Made by a program: the position numbers and the translations under genes
From: Bacteroidota bacterium
GTDB taxonomy: Bacteria > Bacteroidota > Ignavibacteria > UBA10030
NCBI GenBank assembly: GCA_021813905.1
Contig: JAKAJH010000027.1
Coordinates: forward strand, 1-43,094
Length of the DNA stretch: 43,094 bases
Direction of reading: 5' to 3'
Notes under the pieces: model-generated
Database searches by the model: none
What the model was told of the DNA's origin: nothing
What the model saw: only the letters and a program-made list of their open reading frames with translations
In this document: piece after piece, positions 22,073-29,848 of the stretch
How the letters are laid out: every line of letters begins with the position of its first letter
Numbering within the stretch: the first letter of the stretch is position 1

Positions 22073-23366
22073 CCGCCGTGCATTTCTCTCGATGGTCGGC
22101 AAAGGCCTCGGCCTCGCCACGCTGACCTCCGGCACGATCGCCGCCCTGTGGTCCGATGTGCAGGCGGCTGCCCGCCGAGTCGATCATCTCCCGCCGGAAC
22201 TCACCGCGACGGATGAGGATTTCTGGATGACAATCCAGAATGCCTTCGTCGGCAACCGCACCATCACCAACCTCAATAACGGGGGCGTTTCGCCCTCACC
22301 CCGGATGGTGACGGAAGCGCTGTGTCGCTACACATGGGAGCAGGAGGACGTCCCCCCGTACACGATGTGGCAGATCCTGGAGCCGCAATCGGAGACGATC
22401 CGGAAGGGACTGGCCGATCTGTTCGGCTGCTCTCCCGAAGAGATCGCGATTACGCGCAATGCATCCGAGTCGCTCGAAGCGCTCCTGTTCGGCATCGACC
22501 TGAAGCCGGGCGACGAGATCCTTACCACCACGCAGGATTACCCGCGGATGCTGACGACGTTGCGGCAGCGACAGCGCCGGGAGCAGGTCGTGCTGCGTCA
22601 GGTCCAGTACCCCGTCCCTCCCCGGAGCCTGGACGAGATCACCGACGCCTTTGCGCGGGCGATCACGCCGCGTACACGCGTCATGCTCGTCTCGCACATC
22701 GTGTTCCTGACGGGACAGATCTCGCCGGTGCGGGCCATCTGTGATCTGGGACGGTCGAAAGGCCTCGAGGTCATCGTGGACGGCGCACACGCGTTCGCTC
22801 ATCTCGATTTCAAGCAGGCCGATTTGAACTGCGACTACTTCGGCGCCAGCCTGCACAAGTGGCTGTTCGCACCGAAGGGCACCGGAATTCTCTACATCAA
22901 GAAGGAGAAGATCGGTTCCGTCTGGTCGCTGATGGGATCGGAGGAATCACAGAAGGACGATATCCGGAAGTTCGAGGAGATCGGCACGCATTCCGCCGCG
23001 ATCCGGCTCGCCATCGGCGAAGCGCTGCTGTTCCATCAGGGCATCGGCCCCGCGCGAAAGGAAGCGCGGCTCCGGCATCTCCGCAACTACTGGGCGGATC
23101 AGCTCCGTGATCTGCCGAACGTGCGCCTGCTCGTGAAGCGGGAACCGGAGCACTCGGCCGGCATTACCACCGTGGACATCGGCGGAGTGGATCCGGGCGC
23201 ATTGAGCAGTCATCTCTTCTCCCGACACAAAATCCTCACGACACCCATCGTTCATGAGGAATTCCGCGGCATCCGGATCACGCCGAACGTGTATACGACG
23301 CCCTGGGAACTCGACCGGTTTTGCGAGGTGGTCACAGACGTCGCGCGGCACGGCCTCCCGAAGTAG
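22038..23366 (+). CDS. Tat-exported class V aminotransferase-fold PLP enzyme (isopenicillin-N epimerase-like)
   Basis: A 442-residue pyridoxal-phosphate protein of the class V (CsdA/isopenicillin N epimerase) group. The cofactor aspartate is in VDGAHAFAH, and the Schiff-base lysine is K274 in GASLHKWLF. The N-terminus, NDLDRRAFLSMVGKGLGLAT, is a twin-arginine signal (R13, R14) followed by a hydrophobic stretch and small residues, so the enzyme should be folded in the cytoplasm and exported with its cofactor. ATG at 22038 is preferred for GGGAG 5 nt upstream and because it yields a proper signal peptide. It overlaps the acetyltransferase end by 35 nt. The substrate is not known; desulfurase or epimerase chemistry is possible. 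Confidence 0.85.
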   Translation: METIPPPPNDLDRRAFLSMVGKGLGLATLTSGTIAALWSDVQAAARRVDHLPPELTATDEDFWMTIQNAFVGNRTITNLNNGGVSPSPRMVTEALCRYTWEQEDVPPYTMWQILEPQSETIRKGLADLFGCSPEEIAITRNASESLEALLFGIDLKPGDEILTTTQDYPRMLTTLRQRQRREQVVLRQVQYPVPPRSLDEITDAFARAITPRTRVMLVSHIVFLTGQISPVRAICDLGRSKGLEVIVDGAHAFAHLDFKQADLNCDYFGASLHKWLFAPKGTGILYIKKEKIGSVWSLMGSEESQKDDIRKFEEIGTHSAAIRLAIGEALLFHQGIGPARKEARLRHLRNYWADQLRDLPNVRLLVKREPEHSAGITTVDIGGVDPGALSSHLFSRHKILTTPIVHEEFRGIRITPNVYTTPWELDRFCEVVTDVARHGLPK

Positions 23367-23393
23367 CATCACGCGGCGAGCTGGTCCGGCTAC

Positions 23394-23409
23394 CTCCGCA
23401 CGCGCGGAG
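23394..23409 (+). other. Short hairpin after the PLP enzyme gene
   Basis: CTCCGC-ACGC-GCGGAG, a perfect 6-bp stem, 27 nt after the stop codon. No T-run follows, so it can at most be a weak terminator. The rest of 23367-23497 shows nothing else clear; a TTGATT at 23414 has no good -10 partner. Confidence 0.3.
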
Positions 23410-23510
23410 CGATGTTGATTCTGTAGCCAAAAGTGCGCACTATTCATCAATTCCATCCGCGCTCCGTCGACTCATCCGCTCTTTGAAAAGTTATTCCATG
23501 AACATTCCTC

Positions 23511-23936
23511 GTGTGGTGCGTGTTTCGATGTGCGCTGTTCTCCATCATAGCCAAGTCGGAGACCACTCCGAAGGTCGATCAGTTGCCCGGCCTGGAGCTG
23601 ATGATCGTCGAGGCTGACACGGAATGCCGGACGAAGCAAAGCATATTGGCGGCGCATCTGAGCGGCGGGAGCGCGCGGTCGGGGAAGGTTCTGAAAGTCG
23701 ACGCGGACGGCACGCTGCTGATGAAGCCGGGTGCCGAGGGGAACGTCCTCCCCGGAATGGATTTCGGCGTGTACCGGAAGGGGGAAGAGATCCAAGATCC
23801 GGATACCGGACTGTTGCTGGGCTCGGAAGAAACAAAGGTCGGCACGATCACGGTGACTGAAGATGCCCTCAAAGGAAGATCGGCCAGGGCGAAGATCACG
23901 GCGGGCACCGGAATTCTCGTCGGCGACATCATTTGA
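23511..23936 (+). CDS. Surface/assembly protein with FlgT-C-like domain, start uncertain or frameshifted
   Basis: The conserved part is a small beta domain: KVLKVDADGTLLMKPGAEG, VLPGMDFGVYRKGEEIQDPD, LLLGSEETKVGTITVTE and TAGTGILVGDII. It resembles the C-terminal domain of FlgT and of CsgG-linked proteins in FCB bacteria. The frame can begin only at GTG 23511 (141 residues) and shows no ribosome-binding site. An ATG at 23498 in the next frame begins MNIPRVVRVSMCA, and joining it by one base shift near 23535 to LFSIIAKSETTPK would give an ordinary signal peptide. So either the gene starts at GTG with the weak signal MWCVFRCALFSIIA, or a one-base change has broken it. The full family protein is usually longer. 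Confidence 0.6.
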   Translation: MWCVFRCALFSIIAKSETTPKVDQLPGLELMIVEADTECRTKQSILAAHLSGGSARSGKVLKVDADGTLLMKPGAEGNVLPGMDFGVYRKGEEIQDPDTGLLLGSEETKVGTITVTEDALKGRSARAKITAGTGILVGDII

Positions 23937-23982
23937 GAGAAGTGACAGCGAACCGTACCGAATGAATCCCACGGGAGGATCC

Positions 23983-24537
23983 ATGAACAGACTCTTTGTC
24001 GTTTTGGCAGCGGTCGCCGTGGCGGCAAGTCTCCTCGGCGCTCAGGTGAAGACGGTGCATTTCAAGAAGCTGCAGGAGTGCTTCCCGAGCAAGCCGCTCG
24101 CCGGTTTCGTGCAGGAGAAGCCGACCGGCAGCACGCAGACGTCCATGGGCATGTCGACGTCCGAAGCCCGTGTAGAGTATCACGCGATCCCCAAAGACAC
24201 CGCGGCGCAGGAGCAGACCGAGCCGGTCCTTCGTATCGAGCTGAAGATCAGCGATATGGTCATGATGCCGTACGCGTTGATGCAGTTCTCGATGCAGCAG
24301 GATTACGAAAACGAGACCGAAGACAGCTATGAGAAATCTCTGAAGGTTCTGGGCAAGTATCCGGGGCGCGAGGAGATCCGTAAGGGAGACTCAAAAAGCT
24401 GCCGTCTGATGTTCGCGGTCGCCAATCGCTTTCTCGTCGAGGCTCAGGCGGATGGGACCGACGACATGCAGGTGCTCGACAACGCTCTGCGCGGAATGGA
24501 TCTCGCGAAACTGGAGAGTTGCGCAACGCCGCAATAG
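23983..24537 (+). CDS. Exported protein of unknown function
   Basis: A 184-residue protein with a clear signal peptide (MNRLFVVLAAVAVAASLLGAQ, cleavage near residue 20) and a mature part without membrane segments. Two cysteines, in LQECFPSK and KLESC near the end, could pair, and a third is in SKSCRLMF. GGGAGG lies 4 nt before the ATG at 23983; the upstream open frame is ignored. I do not recognise the family; the phrase YPGREE and the overall size resemble small periplasmic or outer-membrane-associated proteins. It lies 46 nt after the FlgT-C-like gene and ends at a terminator. Confidence 0.75.
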   Translation: MNRLFVVLAAVAVAASLLGAQVKTVHFKKLQECFPSKPLAGFVQEKPTGSTQTSMGMSTSEARVEYHAIPKDTAAQEQTEPVLRIELKISDMVMMPYALMQFSMQQDYENETEDSYEKSLKVLGKYPGREEIRKGDSKSCRLMFAVANRFLVEAQADGTDDMQVLDNALRGMDLAKLESCATPQ

Positions 24538-24551
24538 GTTATCGCGGTGGG

Positions 24552-24585
24552 AGGGCAGCCGGTGCGTGGCTCCCCTTTTGTTGTT
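24552..24585 (+). terminator. Intrinsic terminator
   Basis: Stem AGGGCAGCC / GGCTCCCCT (eight pairs and one C/C mismatch) with the 7-nt loop GGTGCGT, followed by TTTGTTGTT, 14 nt after the stop of the exported protein gene. Confidence 0.65.
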
Positions 24586-24645
24586 CCGTCCGGTCCCCGG
24601 GGGCGGAGGGCGGTTGTATGTTCAATCAGCTCTGAAAGGCACGCC

Positions 24646-25149
24646 ATGCACGGTTCGTTCAGCATTTTTCTGCATCTCATCGGCTTCGGATTCCTTTGCA
24701 CCGGTCTTCTGGGGGGATGGATCGTTGAGCGGCGGATCCGGAAGGAGTCCGATTGGGGGATCAAGCTGACTATGCTCAAGGCATCCCGGGCCCTGGGACT
24801 GTTGACGCCCGTTGCCGCGGTCATCATGCTCTTCACGGGAATCTGGAACATCCTGAATCTCTACCCGACAGAGCCTTCCCTCTGGCTCACGCAGGGATGG
24901 CTCGTGGCCAAGGTGATCCTCTTTGCGTTCCTGCTCGTGAATGGAGCGCTGTTCGGACCGATCATCAGCCGAAAGCGGGCAGCACTGATCCGGACGCTGC
25001 ATGAAGGAAACGCATCCGACGAAGCGGAGCAGACGGTCCGCATCTTCTCAAAGAATCTCACCACATTCTATCTCGTTCAAACGCTGCTGTTGCTCGTGAT
25101 CTTGTCCCTTTCCGTGTTCGGCGGAGGCATGACCCCCGGAGCCTCCTGA
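24646..25149 (+). CDS. DUF2269-like integral membrane protein
   Basis: A 167-residue protein with four hydrophobic segments: FSIFLHLIGFGFLCTGLLGG, LGLLTPVAAVIMLFTGIW, VAKVILFAFLLVNGALFGPI and a last one, VQTLLLLVILSLSVFGGGM. The early histidine (LHLIG) and the general plan match the predicted DUF2269/CopD-like group, whose role is unknown. The ATG at 24646 has AAAGG 6 nt upstream. A thioredoxin-like lipoprotein gene starts 2 nt after the stop, so the pair is an operon; a shared redox or membrane-maintenance role is a guess. Confidence 0.7.
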   Translation: MHGSFSIFLHLIGFGFLCTGLLGGWIVERRIRKESDWGIKLTMLKASRALGLLTPVAAVIMLFTGIWNILNLYPTEPSLWLTQGWLVAKVILFAFLLVNGALFGPIISRKRAALIRTLHEGNASDEAEQTVRIFSKNLTTFYLVQTLLLLVILSLSVFGGGMTPGAS

Positions 25150-25151
25150 TC

Positions 25152-26381
25152 ATGTTCTCCTCTCTGCGCACATCGGTCACTCTTCTCCTGGGCGTTGCGC
25201 TGTTCGGGTGCCAGCCGGCCATTCCCGACCGGAGCGACTGGTCGGGCACGCTTTCCCTCGAGAACGGAAAGTCGGTCCCCTTCCGATTCACTCTCGACCT
25301 CTCCGGGCATCAGCCGAGTGCCGTGTTCTACAACGGCGATGAAGCGTCGCCCGTGCCCGAGATCCATCGGACCGGAGACTCGCTGACCTTTCTCTTCTCG
25401 GAATACCAATCCGCGATGTCCGGTGTCTGGAACGGGCGCGAGTGGCAAGGCCAATACGCCCGATTCCGCAAGGATACGACATTCAATGCGTTCGTCGCGC
25501 GGCCAATCGGCGCGCCAGCAACCCAATCAGCGTCCGCAATCCCGGCGGTTGCTCTCGCCGGAACCTATCGCGTCTTCCTTTCCACGATGCACGGAACAGA
25601 CAGCTCCATGATCGCCACTTTCGGATTTCATGCGGACAGCGTGAACGGCACGCTCATCGCCGCGGATGGCGATTATGGCCTGCTGACGGGCACACAGCAC
25701 GCTGATCACGCCGTGCTCACGCGATTCACCGGGTGGCAGGCGTTCCTGCTCGAACTGGACCGGAACGGGACGGAATGGAACGGACAGCTTTCGGGCCGCA
25801 ACGGACCCGCACAGGCGATCCGACTTGAACCACGCGCCCCCGAAGGAGCGTCGCCGGTCACTGAACGCGCCACAGCGCCGAAGTACAAGCAGCAGCCCTT
25901 CCGCTTCCATGGCATCACGCCGGAGGGCGAGCTTGTCCGGAGCACGGATGAGCGCTTCCGCGGCAAGGCGGTGCTCGTGGATATCATGGGCACCTGGTGT
26001 CACAACTGCATGGACGCGGCACCGCTTCTGGAGCAGCTGTCACGGGAATTTGGCCCTCGCGGACTTATCGTCGTGGGTCTGGCATTCGAACTGAAGGAAG
26101 ACACCGCCCTCGCCCGCAGGAACCTCCGGTTCTACGCGCAGCGGTATGGGCTGACCTTTCCCCTCCTGTTCTGCGGCAGCATGAATTCCCCCGCGGTCGA
26201 CGATATTCTCCGGTCGCAGCTCGAGAACTTCTACGCCTATCCCACCACGCTTTTTCTGGACCCCCGCGGCCGGGTGCACGCTGTGCATATCGGATTCGCA
26301 GGCCCCGGGACCGGAGACGCGTATCAGCGGCTGGTACGGCAGTACTATGACGAGATCGGACAAATACTCCCTCGTCGGTGA
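25152..26381 (+). CDS. TlpA-like thioredoxin-fold lipoprotein
   Basis: A 409-residue lipoprotein: signal sequence with the lipobox LFGC (C20 to be lipidated), a middle region of about 230 residues that looks like a beta-rich domain (DWSGTLSLENGK, then WNGREWQGQYARF) and a C-terminal thioredoxin-like domain. The active site is W282-C283-H-N-C286 after VLVDIMGTWC. This fits the TlpA/ResA branch, periplasmic thiol:disulfide reductases used in cytochrome maturation or protein repair. FAYP near the usual cis-proline reads NFYAYPTTLFL, as expected. Large N-terminal domains like this are common in Bacteroidota TlpA proteins, but the domain's role is unknown. Confidence 0.88.
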   Translation: MFSSLRTSVTLLLGVALFGCQPAIPDRSDWSGTLSLENGKSVPFRFTLDLSGHQPSAVFYNGDEASPVPEIHRTGDSLTFLFSEYQSAMSGVWNGREWQGQYARFRKDTTFNAFVARPIGAPATQSASAIPAVALAGTYRVFLSTMHGTDSSMIATFGFHADSVNGTLIAADGDYGLLTGTQHADHAVLTRFTGWQAFLLELDRNGTEWNGQLSGRNGPAQAIRLEPRAPEGASPVTERATAPKYKQQPFRFHGITPEGELVRSTDERFRGKAVLVDIMGTWCHNCMDAAPLLEQLSREFGPRGLIVVGLAFELKEDTALARRNLRFYAQRYGLTFPLLFCGSMNSPAVDDILRSQLENFYAYPTTLFLDPRGRVHAVHIGFAGPGTGDAYQRLVRQYYDEIGQILPRR

Positions 26382-26399
26382 ACTCCGAAAGGCTCCTCC

Positions 26400-26732
26400 A
26401 TGGATCATGCAATGGTCACCACCAACATCCAGCTGGACGGCTACCGTGTCGTCCGGAATCTCGGCGTCGTGCGCGGCATTGTCGTCCGCTCACGCTCCCT
26501 CATCGGCAACATTGGCGCCGGCATTCAAATCCTTTTCGGCGGCAACATCAGCCTGTATTCGGAACTCTGCGAACGGACGCGCCGGGACGCGTTCGAGCTG
26601 ATGATCCGGCACGCGGAAGAACTCGGCGCGAATGCGCTCGTCGCCGTGCGCTACGACGCCACCGATATCGCGGCCGGTGTCACCGAAGTGCTGGCGTACG
26701 GCACCGCGTGCGTCGTCGAGCCGATCCGGTGA
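26400..26732 (+). CDS. YbjQ/UPF0145 family protein
   Basis: A 110-residue protein of the YbjQ (DUF74) group, small pentamer-forming proteins of unknown role once proposed to bind heavy metals. The family pattern is seen in order: VVRNLGVVRGIVVRSRS, then AGIQILFGGNISLYSELCE, ELMIRHAEELGANALVAVRY and YGTACVV at the end. It has full family length and begins 18 nt after the TlpA-like gene with GAAAGG upstream. No metal-binding residues beyond a few cysteines and histidines can be assigned. Confidence 0.9.
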   Translation: MDHAMVTTNIQLDGYRVVRNLGVVRGIVVRSRSLIGNIGAGIQILFGGNISLYSELCERTRRDAFELMIRHAEELGANALVAVRYDATDIAAGVTEVLAYGTACVVEPIR

Positions 26733-26788
26733 CGGATCGGGCGTCGCTGTTATTCCTCCACTCACCGTCATCTACCTGAGAAGATCCA

Positions 26789-28498
26789 ATGGATATCAAG
26801 AACAAGACCGTGCTTGTCATCGGCGGATGGGGATTGGTCGGTTCAGCGGTCTGCCGAAAGCTGATGGAAGAGCAACCGCGGCGCATCGTCGTCACGTCGC
26901 TTCAGCAATCGGAGGCGATGGAGGCCGTCGAGGCCCTTCGCACGGAATTCCCGAAGGCCAGTCGGAACTTTTTCATCCCGTGGTGGGGCAACATCTTCCT
27001 GCGGCACGAACTGAAGGACGTGTCCCGCGATCAGATCCTGGAGAACCCGACGCAGCGGGCGATGCTCGTGGACGATATCGTGGATGAGATGACCCAGGAG
27101 GTGCTCGAGCGCACGTCCGTGTATCAATTGATGACCAAGTACAAACCGGACATCGTTCTGGACTGCATCAATTCCGCCACGGCCATCGCGTATCAGGACA
27201 TCTTCCAGGTTTCCCGCGACGTTCGGCGGAACCTCATGGCCGCACGACGCGGAACGGCGGACGCACTGGTCGAATCCGTCGAACGGCTGCTGGTCACGCA
27301 GTACATCCCACAGCTCATCCGCCACGTGCAGGTCATGTATCGTTCCATGCGGGCCGTCGGCACGAAGCTGTACCTGAAGATCGGCACGAGCGGCACCGGC
27401 GGCATGGGCCTCAACATCCCCTACACGCACAGTGAAGAACGACCTTCATCGGTGCTGCTCAGCAAATCATCCGTGGCAGGCGCGCAAACGCTGCTGCTCT
27501 TCCTCATGGGTCGCACGCCCGATTCGCCGATCACCAAAGAGATCAAGCCGGCCGCTGCCATTGCGTGGAAGCGCATCGGTTACGGCGAGATCCGGAAGCG
27601 CGGCAAGGCGATCGAACTGGTGGACTGTCCGCCGGACCGCGGCATCACGCTGACCGACAAGCTCACGCTCAAGCCGGAGCAGCAGGTCTGGCGGTCGCTC
27701 AACCAGCCGTTGCGTTCCGTGTTCATTGACACGGGAGAGAACGGGACGTTTTCGCGGTCGGAATTCGAGGCCATTTCTTCCGCCGGACAGATGGAGTTCG
27801 TCACGCCGGAAGAAATCGCGGAGGCGGCCATCTTCGAGATCAAGGGCGGAAATACCGGGCACGACATCATCAATGCGCTTGATAATGCCGCCATGCCGCC
27901 GACGTACCGCGCCGGCTTCATTCTGGAGAATGCAGTTCGCGAGCTGCGCCGTCTCGAGGAAAAGCATCATACGAAGAGCGTGGCGTTCGAGATCCTCGGC
28001 CCGCCCCGGCTCTCCAAGCTGCTGTATGAAGCTCATCTGCTTGAGCTGGCCTATGAATCCATGACGGCGGTGCGACAGACCGCGGCGCGCGATATTGTGC
28101 GGAAGGTCGAGGCACTGATCCGGGAGAATGCGGATCTTCGCTCGCGCATCGTCTCGATCGGCATTCCGATCCTGCTGTCGGACGGGAAGACGCTGCTGCG
28201 CGGAACGGACATCAAGATCCCTCCCTACCGCGGCGAAAATGATCTGCCGATCACGAACACCTCCATCAACACCTGGGCTCAGGCGGGATGGGTGGACCTT
28301 CGGGTGAAGAACTTCGAGCTCTGGAAGAACCGCATCAAATCAATCATGCACGCGACGGAGGCCATTCCCACCACCGATACGTCGTCCCGGTACTTCCGCA
28401 CGCGTCTCTACTGGAATGAATTCAAGGAGATCGATCCCGGCAAGCTGGTGGCGTGGATCTTCAGCGAGGAGGAAAAGGGACAGCGGATGAAGGCATAG
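26789..28498 (+). CDS. Large NAD(P)-binding Rossmann-fold protein of unknown function
   Basis: A 569-residue protein. The N-terminal segment TVLVIGGWGLVGSAVCRKL is a classic GxGxxG dinucleotide-binding loop of the epimerase/short-chain dehydrogenase type, and KPDIVLDCINSATAIAY fits the next strands. A further motif, KIGTSGTGGMGLNIPYTHSE, resembles a substrate loop. No SDR-type Ser-Tyr-x3-Lys triad is clear. The second half (about 300 residues) contains mostly helical sequence I do not recognise, with WAQAGWVDLRVKNFELW near the end. It is about 250 residues larger than simple epimerases. Gene stands alone, 56 nt after ybjQ, and ends at a strong terminator. Function is not assignable from sequence. 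Confidence 0.75.
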   Translation: MDIKNKTVLVIGGWGLVGSAVCRKLMEEQPRRIVVTSLQQSEAMEAVEALRTEFPKASRNFFIPWWGNIFLRHELKDVSRDQILENPTQRAMLVDDIVDEMTQEVLERTSVYQLMTKYKPDIVLDCINSATAIAYQDIFQVSRDVRRNLMAARRGTADALVESVERLLVTQYIPQLIRHVQVMYRSMRAVGTKLYLKIGTSGTGGMGLNIPYTHSEERPSSVLLSKSSVAGAQTLLLFLMGRTPDSPITKEIKPAAAIAWKRIGYGEIRKRGKAIELVDCPPDRGITLTDKLTLKPEQQVWRSLNQPLRSVFIDTGENGTFSRSEFEAISSAGQMEFVTPEEIAEAAIFEIKGGNTGHDIINALDNAAMPPTYRAGFILENAVRELRRLEEKHHTKSVAFEILGPPRLSKLLYEAHLLELAYESMTAVRQTAARDIVRKVEALIRENADLRSRIVSIGIPILLSDGKTLLRGTDIKIPPYRGENDLPITNTSINTWAQAGWVDLRVKNFELWKNRIKSIMHATEAIPTTDTSSRYFRTRLYWNEFKEIDPGKLVAWIFSEEEKGQRMKA

Positions 28499-28525
28499 CC
28501 GAACTCCCGACGCTCACTGAAAACG

Positions 28526-28560
28526 AAAGAGGCAACCAAGTCGGTTGCCTCTTTGTTTTT
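28526..28560 (+). terminator. Strong bidirectional terminator between convergent genes
   Basis: A perfect 12-bp stem AAAGAGGCAACC / GGTTGCCTCTTT with loop AAGTC, followed by GTTTTT on the plus strand. On the minus strand the same stem is followed by CGTTTTC, so it can also end the efflux operon that converges from the right. Confidence 0.92.
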
Positions 28561-28579
28561 CCCCGAACACGCTCCGGGA

Positions 28580-29809
28580 TTACTCGTATCGCAGCGACTC
28601 GATGGGGTCCAGATTCGCGGCCTTCCAGGCCGGATACACGCCAAACACCACGCCGATGACCAGACAGAGCAGGAATCCGAGAAGCGCCCAATCGATGGGT
28701 ACCACGGGCGGGATATTGAATGCGAGCGCCGCGATGTTGCCGGAGAATATCCCCAGGAGAATCCCCACGATCCCTCCGATCTGACACAGCACGATCGCCT
28801 CGGTGATGAACTGACCGAGGATATTCATCCGTCGGGCACCCACCGCCTTCCGGATGCCGATCTCGCGTGTCCGCTCGGTTACCGACACAAGCATGATGTT
28901 CATGATGCCGACGCCGGCCGCCAGCAGCGAGATGAAGCTGATAAAGCCGATGCCGAGTTTCACATAGAATGTGAATTCATTGAACGTGCTGATGAGCGAA
29001 TCGTTCGAGAAGATATCGAAATCATCTTCCGCGCCGGGATCGACCTTGCGAGCCAGGCGCAGGAGTGTCCGTGCCTCTTCGACCGCCTCATCAAATACTT
29101 CGGGCCCTTTTGCCTTGACCATGATATGCAGGTCACGACGTTTGCCGAATTCATCCAGGAATGTGCTCAGCGGGATCGCGATGAAATTGTCCGTATTGCC
29201 CCCGAACGCCCCGCCCTTCTTTTCGAACACGCCGATCACGGTGTATCGGTGCGAACCGGCCTTGATCTGAGAACCGACGGCACCGCCGTTCGGGAACACC
29301 TTGGCGACCACATCCTGACCGATGATCGCCACCTGCGTTGAATACCGCTGGTCATTGTCGTTGATCGACCGCCCTTCGGCGACTGTCCAGTTGTTCGTCG
29401 GGATTCCTTCCGGATTCTCGCCGCAGATGCTGACGTTCGGGTTCGTCTTCAGCCGCCCCACTTCGACCGTCTGTCCTCCCTGCCATCCCTCAATGCCGAC
29501 GTACTGCGCGTAGGACATCCGTTCCGCGACAAATTCGGCCTGGTCGATCGTGATATCCTTCCGGTTCCGGAATTTGTGCCACTGATCGTGTCCCCCGACG
29601 AACAGGGCGGGGAACTTCTGGATCTGGAACGTGTGCGATCCGAGGTTGCTCAAGCCTTCTTCGATGCTGCTCTGAAGCACCCGGACGGCGGTCATCACCC
29701 CGATAATCGAGAATACGCCCACGACGATGCCCAGCAATGTCAGCGCGGAACGAAGCTTGTTCGCGCGGATCGCGTTCAACGAGATCTTGAGGAGTTCAGA
29801 AAATTCCAT
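28580..29809 (-). CDS. MacB/FtsX-type ABC transporter permease (second copy)
   Basis: A 409-residue permease with the MacB plan: an N-terminal helix (LTLLGIVVGVFSIIGVM), a large periplasmic domain (residues about 50-270), then three helices near the C-terminus, with TERTREIGIRKAVGARR between them, the coupling region that touches the ATPase. It has no ATPase domain of its own; the ATPase is encoded two genes upstream. It is the last gene of the efflux operon, 39 nt after its paralogue, and runs into the bidirectional terminator. Such mechanotransmission permeases drive TolC-type export or lipoprotein handling; substrate unknown. Confidence 0.92.
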   Translation of the reverse strand: MEFSELLKISLNAIRANKLRSALTLLGIVVGVFSIIGVMTAVRVLQSSIEEGLSNLGSHTFQIQKFPALFVGGHDQWHKFRNRKDITIDQAEFVAERMSYAQYVGIEGWQGGQTVEVGRLKTNPNVSICGENPEGIPTNNWTVAEGRSINDNDQRYSTQVAIIGQDVVAKVFPNGGAVGSQIKAGSHRYTVIGVFEKKGGAFGGNTDNFIAIPLSTFLDEFGKRRDLHIMVKAKGPEVFDEAVEEARTLLRLARKVDPGAEDDFDIFSNDSLISTFNEFTFYVKLGIGFISFISLLAAGVGIMNIMLVSVTERTREIGIRKAVGARRMNILGQFITEAIVLCQIGGIVGILLGIFSGNIAALAFNIPPVVPIDWALLGFLLCLVIGVVFGVYPAWKAANLDPIESLRYE

Positions 29810-29848
29810 AGGCCACTCGGTCGCTTGGGCCCCCCGCGGGGCGATGGA

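Noticed and set aside
23414-23452. Possible promoter starting TTGATT before the FlgT-C-like gene
   Set aside because: The best -10 at 17-nt spacing is CACTAT and the better TATTCA is at 20 nt; too weak to list.
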